This document shows, in pieces, positions 1 to 5,993 of a stretch of 6,900 bases of DNA. The stretch comes from Candidatus Kapaibacterium sp. Lineage in GTDB: Bacteria > Bacteroidota > Ignavibacteria > Kapaibacteriales > HRBIN21. Where the stretch lies: assembly GCA_025055465.1 (NCBI GenBank), contig JANWXA010000106.1, forward strand, positions 1 through 6,900. The letters run 5' to 3'. The notes beneath the pieces are model-generated. The model searched no databases. It had not been told where the DNA came from and saw only the letters and a program-made list of their open reading frames with translations. Every line of letters starts with the position of its first letter. The first letter of the stretch is position 1. The position numbers were made by a program, and so were the translations under genes.

Positions 1-1043
1 AGGGGTAAAGAGAGCAACTCTTGTTGGTATTGCCAAGCGATAGGGAAATCTTCAGGACGATGCCTGAAGCGCTGGTATGCCGGCACGAAGGGAAGAGCCC
101 GGGGATAGTGGAGCTGGGTTTGGATTCCGCGCTCGGCGAGGAACTTCTGCAGCTCGTCCCGACAACGAGTGCGGATGACGAAGAGGTGGAAGACATGGGT
201 GCAGTTGGGGCGGACGCGCGGGAGGACCAGCTCTTCAACGTCTGCCAAGAGCTCAGCATAGCACTGCGCATGCTCAGCGCGCTGCTGGTTCCAGCGGTGA
301 ACGTAGGGGAGCTTGACAGAGAGAATGGCCGCTTGGAGACCATCCAGTCGGCTGTTGATGCCCTCGATCTCATGCTCATGCTTTGTCAACGATCCATGGT
401 TGGCGAAAATGCGGGCGAAGCGGGCAAGGGCATCGTCGTCAGTCAAGAGTGCTCCGCCGTCCCCGAAGGCCCCCAAGTTCTTGCTGGGGTAGAAGCTGAA
501 GGCTGCCAGTGCCCCGAAGGTCCCTACCAAGCGTCCACGGTAGCGGGCAAAGTGAGCTTGAGCGCAATCCTCCAAGATGACGAGCCCATATCGCTGAGCC
601 AACTCCAGCAGAGGGCCCATGTCTGCTGGCTGCCCGTAGAGGTGCACTGGCACGATAGCCTTAGTCCTCTCCGTGATCTTGGCTTCTGCATGACGTGGGT
701 CTATGGCGTAGTACTCGGGCTCGATGTCTACAAAGACAGGTCGAGCACCCGTCAACGAGACTGTCTCGGCTGTAGAGATCCACGTTAGAGCGGGGACGAG
801 GACTTCATCGCCGGGACCAATTCCCAATGCTCGGAGGCCAATGTAGAGGGCATCGGTACCGTTACCAACCCCGATGCAGTGGCGGACGTCATGGGCTTCG
901 GCATAAGCGCGCTCAAACTCCTCGACGTACTTGCCGCGAATGAATGCAGCGTCTGCAAGGACCCGCGCAATTGCGGCATCGATCTCTGCTTTGATACAGG
1001 CGTGCTGAGCCCGGAGGTCAACGAAGGGGACTTGGATGTACAT
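1..1043 (-). CDS. DegT/DnrJ/EryC1/StrS family PLP-dependent sugar aminotransferase (C-terminus cut by window edge)
   Basis: This enzyme would transfer an amino group, typically from glutamate, to a keto-sugar nucleotide in the cytoplasm. 347 codons are visible and the frame is still open at base 1; the family is usually about 365-390 residues, so only the C-terminal tail is missing. The N-terminus carries the family opening VPFVDLRAQ (residues 5-13). NGTDAL (61-66) is the PLP-phosphate loop. EDCAQAH (158-164) has Asp159 and Gln162, which contact the cofactor ring. SFYPSKNLGAFGDGG (183-197) holds the Schiff-base lysine, Lys188. A later HEHEIEGINSRLDG segment is also typical. The ATG is 2 bases after the acyltransferase stop, with an AGG Shine-Dalgarno core 7 bases upstream inside that gene, so the two are probably translationally coupled. 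The pairing suggests FdtB/QdtB-like or WbpE-like amino-sugar synthesis; the exact sugar cannot be told. The family call is firm. Confidence 0.95.
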   Translation of the reverse strand, partial: MYIQVPFVDLRAQHACIKAEIDAAIARVLADAAFIRGKYVEEFERAYAEAHDVRHCIGVGNGTDALYIGLRALGIGPGDEVLVPALTWISTAETVSLTGARPVFVDIEPEYYAIDPRHAEAKITERTKAIVPVHLYGQPADMGPLLELAQRYGLVILEDCAQAHFARYRGRLVGTFGALAAFSFYPSKNLGAFGDGGALLTDDDALARFARIFANHGSLTKHEHEIEGINSRLDGLQAAILSVKLPYVHRWNQQRAEHAQCYAELLADVEELVLPRVRPNCTHVFHLFVIRTRCRDELQKFLAERGIQTQLHYPRALPFVPAYQRFRHRPEDFPIAWQYQQELLSLP

Positions 1044-1045
1044 CG

Positions 1046-1531
1046 CTATACCTGCCGAGGTAAATCACGCAGCTTGCGGGCGGGATTGCCAGCGTAGATG
1101 CCAGGCTCTAAGATATCCCTCGTCACTACTGCTCCCCGACCTAAACCTACAACTACCAAAAACCGGACGGGCATAATCGTTGCGTTCGTGCCGATCGCTA
1201 CGCGGTTGCCGACGATCGTGGGTTTCAGCAAGTCTCGGCGCCCGCGAGGGGCCGGACCGCCCGTCTGGAAGGTGTCGTTGATGAACATGACCCCGTGCGA
1301 GATGAAGCAGTCGTCCCCAATGGTGACCATCTCACAGATGAAGGAGTGCGACTGGATCCGAGTACGTTTACCGATTCGAGCTCCACGCTGGATTTCTACA
1401 AAGGGGCCGATAAAGCAGTCGTCATCAATGGAGCACTCGTAGAGGTTGACTGGCTCGACGACAATGACATTCCGTCCAAAGGTGACGTCCCGAATCTGCA
1501 CCTGCCAGCGAATCGGCTCGTAGCTTGCCAT
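1046..1531 (-). CDS. Left-handed beta-helix (hexapeptide repeat) sugar N-acyltransferase, WbpD/WlbB/FdtC-like
   Basis: This probably N-acetylates the amino-sugar nucleotide made by the next gene, using acetyl-CoA in the cytoplasm. The 161-residue protein is almost entirely hexapeptide repeats: CSIDDDCFIGPFVEI (33-47), ARIGKRTRI (51-59), VTIGDDCFISHG (69-80) and PTIVGNRVAIGTNATI (104-119). The segment IQSHSFICE (59-67) followed by FIND (83-86) is characteristic of acetyltransferases acting on 3-amino or 2,3-diamino sugar nucleotides. Asn85 sits where I recall an active-site asparagine in WlbB-type enzymes, which is from memory. The C-terminus GIYAGNPARKLR (144-155) is the usual end of such proteins. 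The turn at residues 122-132 (VRFLVVVGLGR) is unusually hydrophobic for this fold. The gene starts 8 bases after the GT9 stop and ends 2 bases before the aminotransferase start. The Shine-Dalgarno is weak: AGAGG lies 12 bases upstream. Confidence 0.9.
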   Translation of the reverse strand: MASYEPIRWQVQIRDVTFGRNVIVVEPVNLYECSIDDDCFIGPFVEIQRGARIGKRTRIQSHSFICEMVTIGDDCFISHGVMFINDTFQTGGPAPRGRRDLLKPTIVGNRVAIGTNATIMPVRFLVVVGLGRGAVVTRDILEPGIYAGNPARKLRDLPRQV

Positions 1532-1539
1532 GCTGCACT

Positions 1540-2619
1540 TCAGCCTCTAAGACACTGTTGGAGTGCTTGAAGGACTTCCTCGACTGTCGGCGGAGAACCC
1601 CTGCCGTGGCCAAGTGTAACAGCGCTTGGAGAATAGGGGCCGATGTGGCACGGGTCCGTACTTACAAAGATAGCCACTACAGGCGTTCCTACGGCGACCG
1701 CTAAGTGCATAAGCCCGGAGTCATTGCAGATGAGGAGGCAGCAACGGCTGAGGATGGCAGCGGTCTCGGGCACGGAGGTCTTTCCGATCAAGTTGATGGT
1801 AGTGGGAGCGAGAGCCCGCGTCAGCGTTCTCGCCAATCCCTGCTCCTCGCGGCCGCCAACCAGCACAATCGTATACCCTTGTGCCTGCAGCCAGCGCCCG
1901 ACAGCCATGAACCCCTCATCTCCCCATCGCTTCTCCGCCCGACCGCTACCTGGATGGAGCGCTACCAGCCGAGCTTTGGGGAGGAGCTGCTGCGCTCTCC
2001 AGCGAGCTGCTTCCGGGATGGGGTACGAAGGATAGAGGCTGCCCTCGGGAATGTGCTCCCCAAAGGTGCGGAGTAAGTCCAGATTTGCCTCCACACGGTG
2101 GCGGCTCGGTCGAAGGGGGAGGAGCTGGTGGTAAATACAGGAGAGGTCTCGCTCCGGCTCGGTCGTTGGTGGGAAAGCGTGCTTCACCCGGAATCGAGCT
2201 CGGCTGACAGCAGCAATCAGGGAGTGCCGGAGTGTATTTGCGGGTTGTGCGCCGAGAAAGATATCGGCTTTAAAACTCCAGCAGCGCCACAGCACCCAGG
2301 GCAGCGTCAAGATTCCAAGGATGCCCTCGCGGTACTGGAAGAGGCGGATACCAAAGGGAGCGAAGACTGCCGCCGCTCGCTCCGAAGCTACAACGGCAAT
2401 CTCTTTCTGCGGACGACTCTGCTGTAGAGCGAGCAGCAGTGGTGTAGCCATGAGAGCATCTCCGAGTCCGGCTCCGCAAAGGAGGAGCGCCCGACGGGCA
2501 TGTCGCCATCGGCTCTGGAGCTCCTCTTGGGTCAGCGGCTTAGCTTTTGCCAGGCGGCACAGGAGGGCGCGGAGCAGTGCTTTACCCTTTCGGCCTACTC
2601 TGAGTAGCCGTTGGCCCAT
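1540..2619 (-). CDS. Glycosyltransferase family 9 (heptosyltransferase-like, GT-B fold)
   Basis: This probably transfers a sugar, in characterised relatives an ADP-heptose, to a lipopolysaccharide core or related acceptor at the cytoplasmic face of the inner membrane. The protein is 359 residues. The GT9 N-terminal signature GAGLGDALMATPLLLAL is at 49-65; Asp54 aligns with the proposed catalytic Asp13 of E. coli WaaC. The C-terminal nucleotide-binding half has LHPGSG (221-226) followed by KRW (230-232), then CNDSGLMHLAVAVGTPVVAIF (298-318) and TDPCHIGPY (321-329), all standard for the family. Residues 1-40 precede the GT9 domain and are rich in Arg, Lys and Leu; they may form an amphipathic membrane-contact helix (inference). 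The start overlaps the 3' end of the upstream glycosyltransferase gene by 25 bases and no strong ribosome binding site is visible, so translation may be coupled. Donor and acceptor cannot be read from sequence; GT9 members outside LPS core synthesis exist. Confidence 0.92.
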   Translation of the reverse strand: MGQRLLRVGRKGKALLRALLCRLAKAKPLTQEELQSRWRHARRALLLCGAGLGDALMATPLLLALQQSRPQKEIAVVASERAAAVFAPFGIRLFQYREGILGILTLPWVLWRCWSFKADIFLGAQPANTLRHSLIAAVSRARFRVKHAFPPTTEPERDLSCIYHQLLPLRPSRHRVEANLDLLRTFGEHIPEGSLYPSYPIPEAARWRAQQLLPKARLVALHPGSGRAEKRWGDEGFMAVGRWLQAQGYTIVLVGGREEQGLARTLTRALAPTTINLIGKTSVPETAAILSRCCLLICNDSGLMHLAVAVGTPVVAIFVSTDPCHIGPYSPSAVTLGHGRGSPPTVEEVLQALQQCLRG

Positions 2620-3782
2620 AGGCGGCGGAGCTCTTCGGTTGGGAGGCCTATACAGATACCCTCAAAGAGGCGGTGTAGCTGGTAGGAGTTATGCCGTAGC
2701 CCATGGTATGACTCTGCATACTGGCGTGCCCGCTTCCCGAGCGCTCGAAGGTCTTCCGGGTGGCTAAGAGCATCTTCCAGCTCTCGCTGGAGCAGAGTCA
2801 AATCCCCTCGGGCGCAGAATCCTAAGGCGTGGCGAGTGATGGTCTCTGCAGGGTCCACCCAAAGGGAGTACACGGGGGTTTCTCGCAACCAGGCTTGGAC
2901 GAAGGTGTTGGGGAAGCCCTCGTAGAGCCCTGTGTGGAGTAGAACCCACGCACGCTCCAGCAGCCGTTCCACGTCCTCAACTGGTAAGGCGCCGTGAAGA
3001 AGAAGGGTTTCCGGCAGAGAGCGCCAACGACGGAGTTCGCGAAGCTGTTCCCGGCGAGTGGCCCCGGTAACGAAGTGGAATTCTGCCCTCTCGGCGAGCG
3101 CTACGGCGATTCGAAGAGCTAACGAAAGCTGAGCGTGGGGGCGGTAGTTGTGGACCCAGGCCACCAGAGGAGTGGGGTGCTTCTCTGGCGAGCGCAGCGG
3201 TTCTGGATGGAGCGTGCGGACGAGGATCCCTACCCGTGCATACCGCTGGCGTAGCCATAAGGCCTGCTGTTCATGTTGCACGAAGATGTACGGTGCTTGG
3301 CGGAAGAGGCGATGGAGTCGGGTGTCCGACCAGAAGGCGTATGGGAGCAATAGCCACGAACGCCACCGAGGGTACCGGTGGAGTGCGAACGTTCGCGCAG
3401 TTGGGAATCGCCATCGAAGGAGCCCGTCCGAGGAGATGGCGAAGACGTACGGGATCTTGCGGCGTAGGGCAAAGGAGAGGGCCACTCCGCTCTCCTGGAG
3501 CGTGCCCCAACCTCGCTGGTAGAGGACTTCCGGCTGTACCTCCTCGAGGACTCGCTCCACGTCCTTCCGTGGGACAGCCCAGCCGTAAGGGTAGAGCGGT
3601 AGCCAGTAGACAGACATGCCGGCTACGTCTTCCCACCCCTGCTTTCCCTGCAGGCTGTGGCAGAGGTAGACGACTTCCCAGCCATGCTGCCGAAGGGCCT
3701 CACCGAGGAAGCGAGTCTGCAGTTCTACTCCGCCGGCGTGCTCGCTCCAGTGGCGGTGTCCAGGGATGCAGAGGCGTGGCAT
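2595..3782 (-). CDS. GT-B glycosyltransferase, group 1/GT4-like
   Basis: This 395-residue protein should transfer a sugar from a nucleotide sugar to a glycan or lipid acceptor. The N-terminal Rossmann half carries HAGGVELQTRFLGEAL (15-30), the GG...E..L...L pattern for acceptor/donor contacts in GT4 enzymes, and HGWEVVYLCH (33-42). The C-terminal half begins near residue 205 and contains the diagnostic nucleotide-sugar site GLYEGFPNTFVQAWLRETPV (285-304), with Glu288 and Glu301 forming the EX7E-like spacing (here 13 apart, aligning with EGFP...E.PV). The usual RL...KG segment after the linker is replaced by VHNYRPHAQL (210-219), so the basic pair is atypical. The protein is arginine-rich. The start ATG lies 13 bases after the stop of the small upstream frame and lacks an obvious Shine-Dalgarno sequence, but the reading frame begins with a normal family N-terminus. 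It overlaps the next gene by 25 bases. Specificity is unknown. Confidence 0.9.
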   Translation of the reverse strand: MPRLCIPGHRHWSEHAGGVELQTRFLGEALRQHGWEVVYLCHSLQGKQGWEDVAGMSVYWLPLYPYGWAVPRKDVERVLEEVQPEVLYQRGWGTLQESGVALSFALRRKIPYVFAISSDGLLRWRFPTARTFALHRYPRWRSWLLLPYAFWSDTRLHRLFRQAPYIFVQHEQQALWLRQRYARVGILVRTLHPEPLRSPEKHPTPLVAWVHNYRPHAQLSLALRIAVALAERAEFHFVTGATRREQLRELRRWRSLPETLLLHGALPVEDVERLLERAWVLLHTGLYEGFPNTFVQAWLRETPVYSLWVDPAETITRHALGFCARGDLTLLQRELEDALSHPEDLRALGKRARQYAESYHGLRHNSYQLHRLFEGICIGLPTEELRRLWANGYSE

Positions 3783-3795
3783 CGCTGCATTATCG

Positions 3796-4086
3796 TTACA
3801 GCAGTCTACGGAGAAGCACGCCCTGCTGCTCCGTAGGGCTCATAAGCATATATCGCCCAGTGCTGGCGGAGGGCTCTGTAACAAGGACTAATTTGGGATA
3901 GGGCTCCGCCACTGGGAGTGAGTAGGCTCCCGGAGCTCCAGCAGTATTTCGGGTCTGAAGCATAGTAGAGACGTTGGGGAAGTCACGAGTAGCTTCCTTT
4001 GCGATGTTCAAATCAAGCTGGCAGCGGTCCGGGACTTGCACAGTTCTTTGCCAGTGGTGGGCTGTCCGTTTCCGGACGGAGATCAT
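3796..4086 (-). CDS. Hypothetical 96-residue protein (possible gene)
   Basis: I do not recognise this frame. For being a gene: its ATG overlaps the nuoD stop as ATGA, its TAA is only 13 bases before the glycosyltransferase ATG, and it fills almost the whole 300-base gap. By hand count its codon-position GC is about 61, 48 and 59 percent, and the low second position is a coding-like pattern. Against: there is no strong ribosome binding site, no recognisable domain, signal peptide or membrane segment, and two hairpins lie at its two ends. The sequence starts basic (MISVRKRTAHHWQR), has a Pro/Ala-rich middle (GAPGAYSLPVAEPYPKL, about residues 50-66) and ends in LLRRLL. The main alternative is an untranslated junction after nuoD. 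The evidence is suggestive, not decisive. Confidence 0.45.
   Translation of the reverse strand: MISVRKRTAHHWQRTVQVPDRCQLDLNIAKEATRDFPNVSTMLQTRNTAGAPGAYSLPVAEPYPKLVLVTEPSASTGRYMLMSPTEQQGVLLRRLL
3806..3836 (-). other. Hairpin upstream of the GT4-like gene
   Basis: A perfect 8-base inverted repeat, CTACGGAG at 3806-3813 and CTCCGTAG at 3829-3836, continues after one A.G mismatch into a 4-bp stem (3815-3818 with 3824-3827) closed by a 5-base loop. On the transcribed minus strand it ends about 24 bases before the glycosyltransferase ATG at 3782. No T-run follows, so it is not a standard intrinsic terminator. It could be an attenuator, a processing or stability element, or chance structure inside the last codons of the small frame. 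Confidence 0.4.
4064..4077 (-). other. GNRA-tetraloop hairpin just after the nuoD stop
   Basis: On the minus strand the sequence GTCCG-GAAA-CGGAC forms a 5-bp, mostly G-C stem with a GAAA tetraloop, beginning 5 bases after the nuoD TGA. GNRA loops are exceptionally stable in RNA. No U-tract follows, so it does not look like a Rho-independent terminator; a 3' end-stabilising role is possible. It also lies within codons 4-8 of the small reading frame, so it may be incidental. Confidence 0.3.
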
Positions 4087-5369
4087 TTATCGGCTTCGCC
4101 CATCACCGGGTCAATAGAGCCGATAATAGCGACGACGTCAGCAACCATAGAGCCCTCGCAGAGATACGGCAATGCCTGTAAGTTAGCTGCCGATGGAGAG
4201 CGGATTTTAAGCTTCCAAGGCTCGCCGGTGCCGTCGGAGACGACGTAGAAACCCAATTCTCCTTTTGGGCTTTCGATGGCGGTGTATGTCTCGCCCGGCT
4301 CAGGCATGACACCAAAGTTGATGAGCATGAAGTCGTTGATGAGTTCCTCCATGCGCGTGTAGACACGCTCCTTCGAAGGGAGGACGAATCGGGGATCATT
4401 GGCCAGAACCTCTCCAGGCGGCATCTTCTGCAGGACTTGGTGCAGGATTTTGACGCTCTCCTTCATCTCCTGGACGCGCACCATGTAGCGTGCCCATGAG
4501 TCACCATCAGGGTAGGTGATGACTTCAAAGTCCAGTTGGCCGTAAACCAAGTATGGCTCATCGCGCCGCAAGTCGCGTGGTACTCCGGAGCCTCGCAGCG
4601 ATGGGCCTGTCAAACCGAGCTGAATTGCCTTCTCGGCCGAGATGTACCCAACACCTGCCAAGCGCTCGATGAAGATGCGGTTGCGGTGTACGACCTTCTC
4701 AAAGTAGGCCAACTCGTTGGGGAACTGATCCAGCCACTCCCGAATCTTCGTGAAGGCTTCCGGTGGGACGTCGTTCGCAACGCCCCCGATGCGAGTATAG
4801 CTTGTCGTGAAGCGAGCTCCGCAGATGAGCTCAAAGATGTCGTAGAGCTTCTCTCGCTCGCGGAAGGTCCAGAGGAACAGGGTCATTGCGCCAACGTCCA
4901 TGCATGTGGCGCCCATCGCCATCAGGTGTGAGGAGATTCGTGCTAACTCGGCAACCAGGACTCGAATCCACTGGGCCCGTGGTGGGGCTTCAATCCCGCA
5001 AGCATTCTCTATCGCCAGCGCGATGGCGACATTGTTCGACATCGGAGCGATGTAGTCCAGCCGGTCGGTATGTGGGATGAATTCGTGGTAGGTGATGTTC
5101 TCCGCCAGCTTCTCGTAGCCGCGATGCAAGTATCCTAACTCCGGTACGCACTTGACGACCGTTTCTCCATCCAACCGGAGCAAAACCCGCAGCACTCCAT
5201 GGGTTGCCGGGTGTTGTGGTCCCATATTGAGAACAAGATCGTTCTCCAATGGGTCGTCAAAGAGCACGCTGACATCGCGGTCCAGCAGTTGGCGCAGAAT
5301 CTTGGCCTGGCGTACCTGCTGGACCTGCTCCACGAGAGCAAGCTCGTCGGGCAGTCGTCGTTCCTTCAT
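4083..5369 (-). CDS. nuoD: NADH-quinone oxidoreductase subunit D (complex I 49-kDa subunit)
   Basis: NuoD is part of the peripheral arm of complex I and forms, with NuoB, the quinone-reduction site at the cytoplasmic side of the membrane. Numbered from the upstream GTG at 5381, NMGPQHPATHGVLRV (52-66) contains His61 and DRLDY (106-110) contains Tyr110. These align with Thermus Nqo4 His38 and Tyr87, the quinone head-group ligands. ELGYLHRGYEKLAE, SSHLMAMG, TSYTRIGGV, GPSLRGSGV and the final GSIDPVMGEADK are also family signatures. The length is normal for a stand-alone NuoD rather than a NuoCD fusion. I prefer the ATG at 5369 (428 residues) because GGAA lies 6 bases before it, while the GTG at 5381 (432 residues) has no ribosome binding site. 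No other nuo gene is in view: dcd is upstream and glycan genes follow. The stop overlaps the ATG of a small frame. Confidence 0.97.
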   Translation of the reverse strand: MKERRLPDELALVEQVQQVRQAKILRQLLDRDVSVLFDDPLENDLVLNMGPQHPATHGVLRVLLRLDGETVVKCVPELGYLHRGYEKLAENITYHEFIPHTDRLDYIAPMSNNVAIALAIENACGIEAPPRAQWIRVLVAELARISSHLMAMGATCMDVGAMTLFLWTFREREKLYDIFELICGARFTTSYTRIGGVANDVPPEAFTKIREWLDQFPNELAYFEKVVHRNRIFIERLAGVGYISAEKAIQLGLTGPSLRGSGVPRDLRRDEPYLVYGQLDFEVITYPDGDSWARYMVRVQEMKESVKILHQVLQKMPPGEVLANDPRFVLPSKERVYTRMEELINDFMLINFGVMPEPGETYTAIESPKGELGFYVVSDGTGEPWKLKIRSPSAANLQALPYLCEGSMVADVVAIIGSIDPVMGEADK

Positions 5370-5375
5370 TGCCAG

Positions 5376-5379
5376 TTCC
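5376..5379 (-). promoter_or_regulatory. Ribosome binding site deciding the nuoD start
   Basis: GGAA on the minus strand, 6 bases before the ATG at 5369. It favours this ATG over the in-frame GTG at 5381, whose upstream sequence (TTTTGTCGTTGTAC) has no purine-rich match. Confidence 0.5.
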
Positions 5380-5423
5380 ACACGTACAACGACAAAATTA
5401 CACCGCTTGCCCGGCTTTTGTGC

Positions 5424-5972
5424 TCACTTCAGTTCCAATAGAAAGTTCTTCCACAGCATGGATTCTATAGGAACAGGCTTTCGGTCGCGGTATTTCGACG
5501 TAGGGCGGCGGTTGTAGGGGTTGAGCACTTCGCCTTTGACCTCAAAGTAAATGAGCTGCCCAATCGGCATGCCGGCGTAGATGCGGACTGGCTTTTTGAC
5601 CGAGATTTCCAGCGTCCAGTAGTTGCAGAACCCTACATCTCCTTTGCCGGCGGTGGCGTGGATGTCAATTCCCAGGCGTCCGACGCTGGACTTTCCTTCT
5701 AAGAAGGGGACGTGGGCATGCGTCTCCGTGTACTCTTCGGTGACACCGAGGTAGAGCATGTTCGGCTGGAGGACGTAGCCTTCCCCAGGGATTTCAAAGA
5801 GTTCAATCCGATTTGGCTTGCGTGCGTCCAACACTTCGTCTACGTATACACCTAAGACCTTCCCTAAGTGGACGTCGTAGCTGTTAGGTCCCAGGCATTC
5901 GGGGCGGAAGGGGTCGATCACGATTAGCCCCTTGGCGAGGTTTTCCAGAATCTCCTTGTCTGAGAGGATCAT
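5424..5972 (-). CDS. dcd: dCTP deaminase
   Basis: Dcd deaminates dCTP to dUTP in the cytoplasm, feeding dUMP to thymidylate synthase. It works as a homotrimer with active sites shared between subunits. The 182-residue length is typical. EGKSSVGRLG (92-101) supplies the triphosphate-binding Ser95, Ser96 and Arg99. HATAGKGD (105-112) and NYWTLEISV (117-125) follow, with Glu122 as the catalytic base. These match E. coli Ser111, Ser112, Arg115, His121, Asp128 and Glu138 at a constant offset of 16. The position of E. coli His125 is Gly109 here. PVRIYAGMPIGQLIYFE (128-144) is the usual C-terminal beta-strand region. Whether it also has dUTPase activity, as in some archaeal and actinobacterial relatives, cannot be decided. 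The ATG lies 21 bases after the pntB stop with a weak GAG ribosome binding site, and nuoD follows after 54 bases. Confidence 0.97.
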   Translation of the reverse strand: MILSDKEILENLAKGLIVIDPFRPECLGPNSYDVHLGKVLGVYVDEVLDARKPNRIELFEIPGEGYVLQPNMLYLGVTEEYTETHAHVPFLEGKSSVGRLGIDIHATAGKGDVGFCNYWTLEISVKKPVRIYAGMPIGQLIYFEVKGEVLNPYNRRPTSKYRDRKPVPIESMLWKNFLLELK

Positions 5973-5993
5973 ACTCGCTCTCGGTGCCGGAGG

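Noticed and set aside
21..788. 255-codon open frame on the plus strand
   Set aside because: It is antisense to the aminotransferase, whose minus-strand frame contains all PLP-site motifs; the plus-strand translation has no recognisable domain.
2321..2767. 148-codon plus-strand frame spanning the two glycosyltransferase genes
   Set aside because: Crosses the junction of two well-supported minus-strand genes and has a low-complexity Arg/Ser/Ala composition.
3236..3901. 221-codon open frame on the plus strand
   Set aside because: It is antisense to the GT4-like gene; very Arg/Gly/Pro-rich, as expected of a shadow of GC-rich coding DNA, and it runs past the gene start without any domain.
3903..3939. 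Inverted repeats GCTCCG/CGGAGC and the palindrome GGAGCTCC in the junction
   Set aside because: The arms are only 5-6 bp, compete with each other, and have no following T-run; expected by chance in GC-rich DNA.
5382..5423. Possible promoter or terminator between dcd and nuoD
   Set aside because: Only a short AT-rich patch (TGTAATTTTGT) and an imperfect CCG/CGG pairing are visible; neither is convincing.
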